A stretch of DNA of 64,000 nucleotides from Mytilus trossulus (GCF_036588685.1 NC_086374.1:91196059-91260058), one strand, 5' to 3'; shown: positions 1 through 45,700, numbered from the stretch's first letter. Notes: generated by a model not told the origin, from the letters alone. Numbers and translations are program-made.

Positions 1-93
1 ATATGGTTGCAATTTTCCTTCTTCATCGTCCTCAAACAGCTGGAATAGGCCATAATCTATTATAGCTGGTAGTAATGGTCCTTGGGCAGCCAT
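1..93 (-). CDS. possible first coding exon, cut by the window edge
   Basis: On the minus strand an ATG at 91-93 in good context (AACATGG) opens a frame that stays open for 31 codons to the window edge. It starts MAAQGPLLPAII and later has the acidic run FEDDEEG, which looks like coding sequence. I do not recognise the protein. If real, the gene reads leftwards out of the window, divergently from the ankyrin gene that starts being visible at 404. The frame is short, so chance is possible. Confidence 0.4.
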   Translation of the reverse strand, partial: MAAQGPLLPAIIDYGLFQLFEDDEEGKLQPY

Positions 94-120
94 GTTAGAT
101 TTGCCTGTATATAAGCCGTT

Positions 121-299
121 CCACTTGTTTCTCGCACGAATAGGCGTACGCCGTTCACATGACCGGCGCATGACCGGCTTACTAGAAACAAGTGCACCCT
201 TGGTATTTTGTTGGTTTTTTTGTCTCCAAATGACCTTGTATCTGCCCAGAATAACCTTTTGACGTCAAACAACAATCACTCTTTAATTTTGTGACGTCA
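121..299. promoter_or_regulatory. possible bidirectional promoter with two CRE-like sites and a short inverted repeat
   Basis: Two perfect TGACGTCA palindromes (CREB/ATF-type sites) lie 32 bases apart at 260-267 and 292-299. At 121-194 a 11-base inverted repeat (CACTTGTTTCT / AGAAACAAGTG) surrounds a GC-rich core with two ACCGGC copies. The interval separates a leftward candidate start codon (91-93) from a rightward ankyrin exon (404), so it may be a shared promoter. This is inference from position and motif only. Confidence 0.25.
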
Positions 300-403
300 A
301 ATGCTTTGAATTGTCTGTATCTGTATGATTGGTTGAAAATTCCAATTCTGGCTTTTACTCAACTTAGCGACCATAAAATTTACAACTTTATTTCTGTTTT
401 CAG

Positions 404-1788
404 GAGGATTTACACCAGTTGTAAAATTACTGATAGAGAATGGTTGTGATGTTAATATTAAAGGAAGATTAAATGTAACACCACTTCATGCTGCAGTGAT
501 AGGTAAGGTTTACTGGTTATACAATATCTTTCTCTCTAAATATGAACACTGTGATTATATCTTATAAATGTATGCATGCTGTGGCTATATAGTCATCAAA
601 TTATGGTGATTTTTTAAGATTCTTTGTTTGATATATATAAATTGTTATTATATCCAACATATTATGTGTTAATTTTTCCTCACAGCAGCTGAGTGTGTTT
701 TTCAGAACACAGATAAATAGATATAGCTTGATCAACATATTAGACAAAGAATTCTGTTGAAACTTATGTAAGGGGCCGTCTTAAACTTGGTGTGTGTTTT
801 TTTCAACAGACTCCTATTGCAATGATATGTTATGTCTAAGCATTATCTCCCCTTTATACAGAAACCTGGAAAATTCTGCCATTTATATATACTCCTTAAT
901 AATAGTCCATTTGCCAATTACCGATTTGATTCTGTTATTACATACTTTTTTAAACAAATTACTTCCCTTTGTCAATTGTAGACTGGTTCTATTCCGGATA
1001 AAAATGGCTGTTGCCAATGCAAAGCATGATAATTTGAAAGTGATGTATCAGTGGTTTATCTTCTTTTTCATGAAAAATAAGTTATGGTGACAAAAGATTA
1101 TAGCTAAACAACAAATTAATGTAATTAAAAGATTTGAAAAACTTTTAAAGGTTACTCACATCACACAGGTAAATTTGCTCTTTTCCCTAACTCTCTATAG
1201 TTCATACAAATTTATGTCCCTCATAAGGGTGACAACAAAAAAGGGTCAATTACAGGAATTGGCAAATGGACTGACTATTGAAATAACTAAATAAAACATT
1301 TCGTCTGCTAATTTCCAGTTCATAAAATTGTGTAAATGTTATAATATATCAAAGATTACAATTCTATCTAGCAAAGTTAATTATTTTCATTTTGTAAAGA
1401 CAAAAATAAAACTATTTCCTTAATTCTGTAAGTACATGTATATTGTTTTATGCAAATAGCAACTTTTTCTTACGTAGGAAACCACAGTGAAATTGTAAAG
1501 CATTTACTTATTGCTGGAGCTAAACCAGAGGCAATGACAGTGACAGGCATTAAACCAATAGACTTGACAAAACATGAATCTGAAATATGGAACATTATAA
1601 ATGATATTAAACAGGGGGATATGCCTGAAATTGAGGAAGTCAGTGAAGTATTTGAAGTTCCAGATTTCAGTATTCCTGGTGGTGAGAAAAAGACCAGGAA
1701 AAAGTCAGGAAAAGGCAAAAAGGGAAAGAAAGGAAAAAAAGGAAAGAAGGGTGGAAAGAAAGGAGGCAAAAAGAAGAAGAAAAAATGA
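404..1788 (+). CDS. ankyrin-repeat protein with Lys/Gly-rich C-terminal tail (last two exons)
   Basis: Two coding exons join in phase 1: 404-502 (after TTTTCAG, before GTAAGG) and 1478-1788 (after TTACGTAG, stop TGA at 1786-1788). The first encodes an ankyrin repeat (GFTPVVKLLIENGCDVN, then TPLHAAVIG). The second completes the next repeat (NHSEIVKHLLIAGAKPE) and a degenerate one, continues through an acidic linker (PEIEEVSEVFEVPDF) and ends in about 30 residues that are almost only Lys and Gly. Ankyrin repeats bind protein partners; the basic tail could be a nuclear or nucleic-acid-binding signal. Upstream exons are not identified, so the protein start and its family name are unknown. The intron 503-1477 shows nothing recognisable. 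Confidence 0.85.
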
Positions 1789-2112
1789 ACAGATTTCTGT
1801 TATATGAATTATCAGAATACAATTATTTTTACTAGTCCTGTTGGTCTATACTGATGTATTATTATATAAATACAAGACTGAAAATCACATGTCATATTAT
1901 CATATCATAGATTTTTAAGAAGATTTATAAATGTTAGAAAAGAAGAGTGATTTAATTTTATTAATAGAATTACAATTGTCAATATTTCTTTCATCTGTTT
2001 TGTAATTTCAAGTTATCAGTATGACATCAAACTCAACTACTTGATTAACTAATTACATCCAACCAAATGAAAATGAGTTCCAACATTGTGAGAATTAATG
2101 AATAAGATAAGA
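1789..2112. other. 3' flank of the ankyrin gene
   Basis: AT-rich sequence after the stop codon, presumably 3' UTR and flank. I see no canonical AATAAA signal that I would commit to, and no other feature. Confidence 0.4.
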
Positions 2113-2268
2113 TTAAGGTGGTACCCAACATTTTCACTAAAATTAATTTGGCCCATTTAATTTTCATAAAATTTTGACAAAGTGTTTACTTTGACCCTTC
2201 GACAAAAATATGAAAATTTCAAAAAAATTGAACCAAGCGTTTTATCAGAAAAATTACACTGGTTATAT

Positions 2269-4624
2269 GGGCTATTTCAAAAAAAATGATGCCTTTCCTT
2301 TAAACCTTTGTCAGTCTCTTGTATGATACTATATCTGTAATGTTTTTAGGTCAGATAATGTATTATGATTAGTTGGTCCTAACTACCAAAGATAATAGCA
2401 GTAAGTGCTCTGTTTAAAAAATATTGTCCAAAATTGTACCTCAAAATGTCAGGAGTGTAACGCTTTTAGTGTGACATTTAGAAGAAAGCCTGTGCATTCA
2501 TTGATGATATAGAATAAATAAGGGCAGATACAATACCAAACAATATCTTTCATCCAACTATTATATCTTGACTATGATTTCTTGTTTAATTCTTCCATAT
2601 ATTTACATTTTTATGAGCCTCATAAGGTAAGTCAAATAAGTTTGTGTTAAAAAAAAAATGTTAGTAAAAGTCAATATGCTGCCAGAAAATGTCTTTGTAG
2701 GTGAAATAACATGTTTCTGTACATCTTGCACGGTTTATTTTTTTTGGTAAGTATCATAGCTTGGCACAGGTGCATCCAGTTGACCCTGAAGTTCTACTAC
2801 TGGGATATTATGGTTACAATAAGAGGACTACCCAGGTCTGTCAGGAGTGTAACAACTGGGTTAAGATGTATTTTTTTTAGAAACAATGTTGTTATAGTTG
2901 TTGTTTTTTCTTGAATTTCAGTGAACATTACCTGTTACAGTTTATCAGTAACAAACATGCCATTATTATGGCCTTCATTGCTTTTGTATGCTCAATACTT
3001 CAATGTCAGGAGTGTAACACAAAAAAATGCCTTATTTCAATCTTATTAGCAAAGGTAAGTTATTGGAAGAAAAACAAGCTGACAATTATTATAAAATGAC
3101 ATTACTACACAGAATACAAGTCTACATCATTACTTTTGAAATTTTTGAACTAAAATTGCAATTGAACTAGCTTGTTTAAATGTGTTACAGTCCTGACATA
3201 CAAGTATTGAGCATAAACAAGCAATAAAGGCCATAATAATGGCATGTTTGTTACTGAAAATATGCAACAGATGGTGTTCACACTCAAATTCCAGAAAGGA
3301 AAACCAATAATAACAACATTGTTTCTATAAAAAATAACATGAATGTTACACTTAAACATTTTAAAGCGTTACACTCCTGACATTTTTGGGTACATTTTTG
3401 GACAATTTTTAATATACAGAGCACATACGGCTACCATCTTTGGTAGAACGAACAAACTTATCATAATACATTATCTGACATAAAAACAGCATATATTTAG
3501 TATCAAACAATAGACTGAACAAGGTTTAAAGGAAAGCCATCTTTTTTTTTGAATAGACAATTAGCAAAATTTGTAAATATGTAAGAAGTATATATTTTTT
3601 TTTAACCTGTTCTTAATTTGCACTAAAATAATATGTGAAATACAAAGACTCTACATGATTTCAGGTCAGTTTCAGGTTAAAATATTGTAGCAATAAATTA
3701 TGGTCAGGAGTGTAACATTTGTTACACTCCTGACAAGTTTCTGATGTAGCTTATCTATAACAAAATTCAACATGATTCTTAATTAAAATAATTGTAACAT
3801 CTTTACAATGTTATGAGAAAGCTGATCTGTCTTGTAAAATTGATTTTTCTGCACACTATTCACCAAAGATTCTTAAAAATTTAAGTGTAATTCTCATTAA
3901 ACATGTTAAAAGTTTGCTCTTTGCTCAGAAATTAAAAAAATATGAAATCAAATATCTAATAAATTTATTTATTTGTGAGATTGTAAATTTAAAATAGATA
4001 TCATTACTGATTTTCTAAACATTCCATTAAAAAAACAGTCTTACAGTTACTGAAAAAATATGTCAGGAGTGTAACAAAAGGATAAAAAACACATGTTTGT
4101 ATTTTTTAAATGAAGAAAACTTAGAATTGACTGAAGCAATTGTTGTGAAATTTTCAGAGGATGTAATTAGATCATATATGTTTGCTTCCTTATACTTTTT
4201 ATATAAAATTAAAGCTTTTGCAAAGAGATATAAAAACTTTTGAAATAAGATATTAAAGAATACACTAAAAATTGGTGAAATTTACATATTTAAAAAAAAA
4301 AAACTGTTTATAAGTAAAAAAAAATTGCAGGAAAATCATTTAGTACCTTTATTGCAACAAACAAAAAAATTACATTGATATTTATATTCTTATTTATGTT
4401 TGTCAGTTGATATTATTATTATGTTGTTTCCTTTGAAAAGTGGATGAATTCTTATGAGTAAATGTTGTTAAAATTTTTGTTTTTATTATTTTGCATTAAC
4501 CCTTGGTAGTTTTGTAAACTTGAATGTCTCTGGATTAAAGAAAAATGATAGAAAAAAGATTAGCAATGACTTAATTTTTTACCATGTATGTCACACTTTG
4601 GCATCATTTTTTTTTAAATAGCCC
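2269..4624. mobile_element. 2.36 kb non-autonomous element nested in the TTAA MITE
   Basis: The ends are 25-base inverted repeats that differ at one base (GGGCTATTT, an A-run, then ATGATGCC). The flanking ATAT at 2265-2268 and 4625-4628 is a 4 bp target duplication. Removing the element and one ATAT restores the sequence of the intact MITE copy at 32.4 kb. Inside, 2292-2480 and 2830-3020 are inversely duplicated at about 3182-3557, including a degenerate copy of the terminus at 3528-3558, so much of it can fold back. It has no convincing reading frame. The superfamily is unknown. Confidence 0.75.
2447..4075. repeat. 15-base motif TGTCAGGAGTGTAAC, eight copies in both orientations
   Basis: Forward copies start at 2447, 2839, 3004, 3701 (first base differs) and 4061. 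Reverse-complement copies start at 3184 (one mismatch), 3368 and 3721. The copies at 3701 and 3721 form a perfect palindromic pair separated by 5 bases. Spacing is irregular, so this is not a tandem repeat. It resembles the clustered protein-binding sites some transposons carry inside their ends. Confidence 0.8.
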
Positions 4625-4736
4625 ATATGGCAGTTTGACAAATACTTATTTTGATCATTGAGAAGCTTAATATTCCCTTAAAACGTTTAGTTGAATTTAC
4701 AGAGTTATTTCCCTGTAGTGTTAGGTACCTCCTTAA

Positions 4737-5339
4737 TAAGAATTTTCAGTCTACCTGTACATAAGAATTTGTGTACAATGAAATCAAACCTCTGATGGAT
4801 GAATAGAAAATCAATAGAATACTCAATCTTCATGTTTTTCATTGGTATCTTCTGCCCTGTTTTACAATACAATGCACAGTAGTAATAAGATACCATAATG
4901 GTAGCTAGAAATTTGAGAGACTTTTTTTAGCTTTAGACTGATGTGAAAGCAACTTCTTAGCCCCCTATGAGCAAAGTTCCTTTTTTTATTACTCAAACAA
5001 AAAGATAAAGTTGGGATGACCAATTTCTATCAAATTTCATAGCTAATCAACACCACATGATCAAAAAGTTGTATTTTTTCAAGATAAGTAAAACAAATAT
5101 TCCAAGAGTATGATTAAGGTTCGTACAGCAATCCTGCATTTCATAAAGAAATTGGTTTGCTTTACAACTAATTATAATTTGAAAAGTTTTAAGGTTTATG
5201 ACTGGATGCAAGTCATACATCTGTTTGTGTACAGACTTGAAGTTCTTAATAATTACCCTCAAGTCACCCTAGCCATAGATGTTAAAGCTGTGAAAAGATG
5301 ACATGTTTTGATAAAGATTAAGATTTTGATTTGATTCAT
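4737..5339. other. intergenic, nothing recognised
   Basis: AT-rich sequence between the split MITE and the SINE. Reading frames here are short and show no splice structure or similarity that I recognise. Confidence 0.4.
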
Positions 5340-5745
5340 GGTGTTATGATGCCACTTTTAAGCACAACATTTAGGCTATTTCGTGGCAGCCAGTTTTTAT
5401 TGTTGGAGGAAACTGGAGTGCCCAGAGAAAACCACTAACCTTTGATAGGAAAACTGACAATCCTAGCAGTGGCAGATCAAGGGGGTTCCCGGGGGTTGCA
5501 ACCATCCCTTTTTTATAGCCGATCAATGCATTTGAATGGGAGCATATAGTTGGAACCCCCTCTTTACTCTGGGTTGGGAACCCCCCCCCCCTTTTTAAAT
5601 TGGCTGGATCTGCCCCTGCTTAGTTAATTAAGATTGGAGTTGAGTGCACCCGCATGAGCAGGTTTCGAAATCACAACCCCAGTGTTGACTGAGTCTGCTA
5701 GTGATTACAGTTATAACTACTTAGACTACTGGGCCACTGAAGTCT
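5340..5745 (-). mobile_element. tRNA-derived SINE, interrupted by a MITE
   Basis: Read on the minus strand from about 5742, the sequence begins AGTGGCCCAGTAGTCTAAG, which resembles a tRNA A box (TGGCnnAGTGG). About 60 bases on comes GATTTCGAAACC, close to the B box GGTTCGAANCC. The body continues towards 5340 with GGTGGAGGAAACTGGAGTGC-like sequence; a related body fragment is at about 28455-28510. A small MITE (5467-5618) interrupts it. The body similarity to other bivalve SINEs is from memory. Confidence 0.6.
5467..5618. mobile_element. hAT-like MITE (CAGTGGCAGATC ends)
   Basis: The left end CAGTGGCAGATC is the inverted counterpart of the right end GGATCTGCCCCTG. Between them are G-rich and C-rich tracts, including an 11-12 base C run at about 5580-5591. 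It sits inside the SINE. The flanks (CCTAG and CTTAG) are similar but not an exact 8 bp target duplication, so the hAT assignment rests on the termini. Confidence 0.5.
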
Positions 5746-5891
5746 CTTTAAAGATAAAGACAAATAACAATTAAAATGGTTGGTATTGCAGTATACTCCA
5801 ACTTGTCAATTTCATTGCCAGGCAAGTTTTCAATCATAAAACAAAGGGCATGAATTGGGAAGAAAATGACTGTATGAATCAACAAGAGATT

Positions 5892-6102
5892 TAAGGTGGA
5901 TTGGTTCAGGGAGATAACTCTTTAAATCAGTTATGCGTTTGTAAAAGTCAAGTATCATCAATGTATTTTAAGCATCTACCTGAAACAGATTGAAAATAAT
6001 CTATGTAACATAGAAGCTTAGAATATATTTATAAAAATGGTTGACACAAACGTACTGATGATTTTAAGAGTTATTTCCCTTAACCTAGGTCTACCTCCTT
6101 AA
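5892..6102. mobile_element. small TTAA-target MITE
   Basis: TTAA at 5892-5895 and 6099-6102 flanks a 203 bp element. The termini read inward GGTGGATTGG...GGGAGATAACTCTT and GGAGGTAGAC...GGGAAATAACTCTT, so they are imperfect inverted repeats. They share the GGWGG start and the GGGARATAACTC block with the TTAA MITEs at 2113 and 32413, so this is the same broad family. Confidence 0.65.
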
Positions 6103-6641
6103 CTGATGAAAAAGTGTGAGTCTGCTAATAAACACCTTTAATTGCTAGGGAAATTTTTAGTGTAATAAATGAACAAACATCATAGGTTTTTAATTTTTTT
6201 ACTAGAGCAAAATTCTTTGTTTAAGTCCACATTCGTACAGGCATAGCTTATAGCAGTTGTTGAATAAGATCTTATGATATTTTTCAAGACAGGTTTACCA
6301 CTGTTATGTACAGGTGTTTTTGAAACTGTTGAGAAAACTATAGCAGTCCAGCAAGTTTGTTTTTGTTCATAAGTCCATGCTTTTTGGTGACTAATAAACT
6401 TGAAATAAACTTATAAAATGGACAAAACAATAGGTAAACATCATCTAGATCTGAACCCTTGTATATGATTTTTCTATATTTAAAACAAGATATAAATTAA
6501 AGTTTTCCTGTCACTAAAAAAGTACTTAAAATTACAGATGCTGAGAAAGAATATCGTTGAACTTTTACTAGAAGATGAATAGCCTTCTCTCCTATCCTCA
6601 GATCACCAATAAATAATGCACAATATAACACCACATATTTA

Positions 6642-40241
<33,600 letters not shown>

Positions 40242-40345
40242 GATTTATATTGTCAAATCAAATAGATATACCGTTGTTTTAACTAATTGTGCGATTAAAC
40301 TTCTAAGTTTTCCAGATTGCTCAATCTTTTTTAACCGGAAGAAGC
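40242..40345 (-). promoter_or_regulatory. ABCF1: ABCF1 proximal promoter/5' UTR with an ETS-type site
   Basis: The 100 bases upstream of the ABCF1 start codon contain ACCGGAAGAAG (CCGGAAG at 40335-40341), the ETS/GABP-type element common at TATA-less housekeeping promoters. No TATA box is seen at a sensible distance. The transcription start is not defined by sequence. Confidence 0.35.
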
Positions 40346-40860
40346 ATGTGTGACGTGTTAAACTCCGATACAAACTCCGATACTAATCCGCAATTGGAAG
40401 GTCTAGATAGAGGAAAAGTCACCGTGAAAGCAGAGACATATTTGTATTATATGTCTCTGGTGAAAGAAAGAAAGAAAAAAAAAACCCAAGTCGAATGCAT
40501 TTTTTATTTTTTAAGGTCGGGTTTACATGATCATCAAACATCAGTTCTGTATACATTCTTCTTCTTCTTTGAATTAGATACAGGAACTCACTCCTATAAG
40601 TCACGGATTTAGTGTAGGACTGTCACGGTACTACCGTCCGTAGACCATTTTAATACTTTTTATGAATATTATACCACTTTAAAATGAAAAATAGTTTTCG
40701 CTTTTATTTTGTTTAATACTACATGTTATTATTTACATGAACAACCCCCCTTTTTTCGTTGGTGTAAATGTTTATCAAAGTCAATAGCTGAACTTTTAGG
40801 AATTTTGGTCCCCCTTCAACTTCGTAATTTATTTGACATTTTAAACTTTTTTGGATTCGA

Positions 40861-40907
40861 GCGTCACTAATGAGCGTTTTTTTTTAGACGAAACGCGCGT
40901 CTGGCGT
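40861..40907 (+). ncRNA. hammerhead ribozyme relic, core G5 changed to A
   Basis: Stem I GCGTCA (40861-40866) pairs with TGGCGT (40902-40907). The first core strand reads CTAATGA where CTGATGA is needed. Stem II has degenerated into a T run. The second core strand GAAA (40890-40893) is intact. Stem III ACG/CGT has a 2-base loop and cleavage is expected after C40901. A member of the same repeat class as the copies at 13207 and 28261. Confidence 0.7.
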
Positions 40908-41834
40908 ATATACTAAATAGTCCTGGTATCTATGACGAGTTAAATGATGATCGTAAAAATAAGAAATGCTCATATAGATTAATAATTATCAAGCAAAAAG
41001 TGTATGTTTGTATCATGACTTGTGATAAGATAGTATTGCTAAATAATAGGTATACCTAAAGCCATTCATGATAGTGTAAATTATAAGTTTTTCTGTAACC
41101 GATTTCAAAATATGTAAAATCTTGCATAGCAGACAATACAAATACAGTAAAGATCAGTAAATATAATTCTTTCTTTGCTCGGGTTAACATCCACATGAAA
41201 ATTCATTTCAATTTTTACGGTATTCAGAGCCATGATAATTATATCCATTCTAGTTTAAACTAAACTTAACATATATTCAATTGAAAATAACGTATACGAA
41301 TTATCATCGATTAAACAATCGTGTTCCTGTATGTTATCAAAAAACTTGCCTCTTATAACCGAAAGCTTGGACATAATATTGCCATGCTGTTATGGTATAG
41401 TAGTCCAAGACAAAAAAGGGGGAAATTAGTTTGTTCCGAAATAACTTGAAACCGTGCTCCTTTTGACAACAACAGTGAAATAGTTTAACTGGACCCTGTT
41501 CTACACTTTTCGTTGCAAAGCCGCTTAGATGGAATGGCAGACCAGCTTATTAAATGGTCGGCCTGATATATAGGCGATAATTTGCGGGCAGTGAGAACGA
41601 GTTGAAGCCTTTTTTCTTCTTCAAGACATTGGGATATTTATACTTACTGACTGAAAGTTTTTTTTATCAGTAAGATGATTTGAAGGATTATTTTAATTTA
41701 TTGCTATATTACTATTTCAAAGCACATTTTCAACATTTTTTGATAAATTGAAATGTTTATGGAGCCTGATTTAAATAACATCAGTAATTGCATCATTATT
41801 AATAAATACCTTACTGAACTTGATATAGAAGTAA

Positions 41835-42000
41835 GAATATTTGGTATGGTTGCAAATGAGGCAACTCTCCACCAGAGACCAAACGAATAAAAAGCACTGT
41901 GAACTATATATTGTCATCGTAGGGTCTTCAATAGTGAGCAAAACCCATACCACATCAAGGTCTACAAAAGGTCCCGAAATGACCGTGTTCGTTTTTCTCT
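41835..42000 (+). repeat. GATGTGGTATG repeat, partial copy
   Basis: TTTGGTATGGTTGCAAATGA, GGCAACTCTCCACCAGAGACC, GGGTCTTCAATAGTGAGCAA and AACCCATACCACATCAAGGT follow the order of the 28686 copy, but it is shortened. Confidence 0.75.
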
Positions 42001-42261
42001 GCATGGACGTCACCTTTCTCTTCTAATGATGATATTAAGATCAGTATTTATTCAAAAATAACTATAAGTTGGTCGTTATCGTAGTTTCCAGCTTTCAGCA
42101 TTGAAAATATGTTCTTTCAAAAACTGCATGCTTCATTATTGTTTTACAGGATCCTACGAAAAGAGCTGACCGTGTCCAATTTAATATCTTACTCATAAAT
42201 TCATGTTCCTAAGATTTTGTAAAGCAATACCACGGTGTTATGAGTGGATGGTAAAGGATTT

Positions 42262-42380
42262 GTAAGAGGGGCGAGAGATACCAGAGGGATAGTCATAAAC
42301 TCATAAATCGAAAAAAAACTGGCCGGCAAAGCCATGGCTAAAAATCAAAAAGACAAACAATAGTACACATGACACAACAG
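42262..42380 (+). repeat. GACAGTCAAACTCATA repeat, partial copy
   Basis: AGGGGCGAGAGATACCAGAG, GGATAGTCATAAACTCATAA, GCCATGGCTAAAAATCAAAA and ACAATAGTACACATGACACA match the 26700-26960 copy. Confidence 0.75.
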
Positions 42381-42752
42381 CTTTGTAAGTCATGAACTAA
42401 AAAGCAAGACTAAACTAATTTGTCCGGTACTCGGTCCGGTAGAATCCTGTAACCAATTTGATCGTGTCTGTTACAATATTAAACATCATTATGAAAAATA
42501 TAAGACATATTCTGCTTACTAAATAACAAAAGAGCCTTAAACCTAGTAAATTTTACTTTAAAATCGACCGCATTTTTACAGAAGTCCGAGAGGTTCTGAT
42601 TTTTTTAATTTAGCCAGTCTATTAGCTAACACATACCCCCTTTTTATAAGCAAAATAACATATTACCAGCGCACCGTGTGCAAAATGTTTTCTAGCTTCT
42701 GACGTGTGCAAACTTTTACATCACTAAAAGTTCAAGCATCCGTCCTACGAAG

Positions 42753-45700
42753 ATGCCTCCAAAATTTGTGAGTATTACGATTTCGATTTTTTGAGAAAAA
42801 AAAATTAGTTACCTTTTCAAAACATGTTTACTATCGGAATGTTGTGATGTATTTATAAATGTAGATATAAGTCTAACAAAGGCGGAAATATCTATATGTA
42901 AAATATTGAAGTGGATTTATATCTCGGGATTTATATTAATAATTATCTTTATTGAAATCAACATTCTTCTTAAATATGCGGAAGGCATCCTGTTGGGTTT
43001 ATAACTTTACATATAACATGTACAATAATATGTAAAATACTTATGTCATGATCACGATTTTAAACTTAGAAAGATGTGGCCATTTATACATATCGTATTA
43101 TTAAGTAAAAAGTAAATATTGATTTTGTAATATAAAATATGAAATTCAGTTTATGTTTGCATTATTTGTCTATCCTATGGATTATTATATGTGTAAGGAA
43201 CTTCCGAAGAGAATAAGAAACTAATATACCATGCAATGGGTTAGTCTTTAGTCCAAAACAAAGAAATTATTTAAACTATCACTCAAAGGAGACTATGCAT
43301 AACTGGTAAATTTACCGAAATCATCTGAAAATGGTATTCGGTACTTTTGAGATCGGTAGTGGTAAAACTTCTTAAATTGAACATGGCAATTAATGTTTTA
43401 CAAGTTTTCTACACGAAAATAGATATAAAAGATTTTTGTTCTAATCTACACCCAATTATTTGAGATAAATATGTTTGGAAATACCGTAAGAGTCCTCATA
43501 TTTCGTTCTCCAAGTAAATAAAACTTGGAATTTTATGTATGTCTCTAACTCGGTCTCTAATTGCCTGTTTATCAGTAAACATCACGTGCTATTATTTGTT
43601 TTTATTTACAGCACATTAACATCATGAATTTATTAATTGAGAATAAATAATTGTAGATTTTAATTAGTTAAAAGTGGCTGGTATTTTAATTAAAACATGT
43701 ACTGCACTTAGCAGTCACGACCGAAAATTCCAAAATTACAATACACTGATTGTTGTGCATGTATAAATCTTTTCAAGAATGATTCTGAATGCCGTCCTCT
43801 ATTTTGTGTTTCTACAAAGAAAAATCGAACTACCATGTATTAATCCTTACACAAAGTAAGTGTTTAAATCATTGCATCTGTGACCTAGCCTGTGTACTCT
43901 ATGGACCGGTGCAGCGTTAATACAGACATGTAAATAAGATATTGCATAATAGTGCACCTTTGCATACATTTTCAAAATGATATACAGGTGAGAATTTCAA
44001 AGTAATGAATCACTGAAAACAAATTTTGTTTGCAATATAAAGACGACATTGATTTCCCATTCACATTCATCTATACATTCTTTCAGGGCATTATTACTCC
44101 CCATCAACCGTGTCAACCGAGGCTCTATACAGGCTCATCCGTGTGACCACAATTTATGTTGTTAACAAGATGTGTAGGTTTATTTTTATAATCATCCGTC
44201 CACTAGGGCGCAGGGGTCCATCAAAAATTAAAAAGAACACAAAAAATGTTAATTCATATATTGAAGGAAGTTGTTGTTTAACAATTATAACCCCTTAACT
44301 ACTAGTAACGAATCTTGCTCAAACTGGTGCTTGATCCTGTAGTGAGGTGAGGGTTTTTGCTCCGTGTTGAAGGTCACTGTGAATTTAAGATGAAAAATCG
44401 AAATTAAAGTACTGTTTGATTGCTTTTTGTGTGTTTTTGCTGTTCATGTACTGATTTTGTATCATGGACGGATACCCCATACCCCTGTGTTTCTATTAAG
44501 AGATTGAATCTTGTATACAATATATGCATAAATGTCTAATATTATATAGAATAGTTGAAGTTTCACTAAATGAAGTCAATGATCTTAAGGACGTCGTCGT
44601 TTTATTTAAACAAACATCTTAATTTGGGTGATTGTCTGAAAAGTGAAAAAAATGTATGCAGAAAAAATTGTGATGACAGGACTGAAATAGTATAAAAATG
44701 TAGCTACATGATTAAGCTAAGTGTGCATAAAGTGGATTCAAATACCAATAATCAATTAATCAATCAATTAATAAAAAAAAAAATATTGCCCAAATATACA
44801 TTGTTCATCAGCCAGGGACGGTTGACAGGATTTGTATATACATTCATCTTGTTGATATGGTTAACTATATTTGATTTCCTTCATTTTTAAGAGAAGGTAG
44901 CCATTGATACTGAATACTAAATGCATTGTCTAGTGGAAAACCCTAACGAACCTCTTGTTTAGTGTACGTCAAAGTGCAAACAAATATACAACTAATTGCT
45001 ATTTCTACATTTGTTTGGAATTTCGATGTAACAGCACAATAACAGACTGTAAATGAACTTTTGACAGATTAAATGGTTTCTATGGAAATACATCCCCCGC
45101 ATGTTGATTAATACCTGTTTACAATTCAGTTTTAGAACTACTAGAACTATCTATATGTATATATAGTATACTTTTTTTTTATATAATATCGTGCAAATGC
45201 GCACTGAATACTCAATTCTACCATACAGTAATTAATCAAAACCAAGGTAAAATTTTAACTTTAAAACAGAGTTTACAGATCTGGAGATATCAATTTTCAT
45301 TCTATTTATGGATTATGTAACCTACAAACAGGAATTGGGTTCTGAAAAAAAGTCTACCGGTATTTTCCTTAAATATAACACGATCTATTAAGAGACCCCC
45401 CCCCTAGTTCTTGGTTGAGTTCACTAGATTTGCACATTTATCTTTTGTTCGTCGTCCTTTTATCAGTTTCTCTACGGTCATGACGGTATCTTAATAGTGT
45501 TGAATGTCCATTTCATTTCTCATGTCTTTGGTTAACAAAAAATAAATTTTTCCGAAAAACATTTATATGTGTATGTAAGTAATCCAATACCTTTTATGAA
45601 CCATTTATATAGAGACACAGACACGTTAACTTTTATTTCTATAGAAGTCGCTCTTCACTTTCCTACTACCTGTCGATACATTTATTTTTGGCATTGCACA

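Larger units (their letters stand above)
2113..4736 (-). mobile_element. TTAA-target MITE, split by a nested element
   Basis: The element is flanked by TTAA at 2113-2116 and 4733-4736 and has terminal inverted repeats starting GGTGGTACC (left) and GGAGGTACC (right, read inward). The outer parts (2117-2268 and 4625-4732) match, in reverse orientation, the intact relative at 32413-32688, for example the inner tract TTTTATCAGAAAAATTACAC. Its own length without the insert is about 256 bp. TTAA targets are typical of piggyBac and Kolobok elements; no coding capacity is visible. Confidence 0.8.
40346..42752. other. intergenic interval between ABCF1 and the LIM gene (head to head)
   Basis: The two genes are transcribed away from each other, 2.5 kb apart. 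The interval holds a hammerhead relic (40861-40907) and two dispersed repeats (41835-42000, 42262-42380). I see no further exon. Promoter elements of the LIM gene are not recognisable. Confidence 0.5.

Noticed and set aside
1470..1769. Proline/phenylalanine-rich minus-strand frame
   Set aside because: Mirror of the Lys/Gly tail coding sequence of the ankyrin gene.
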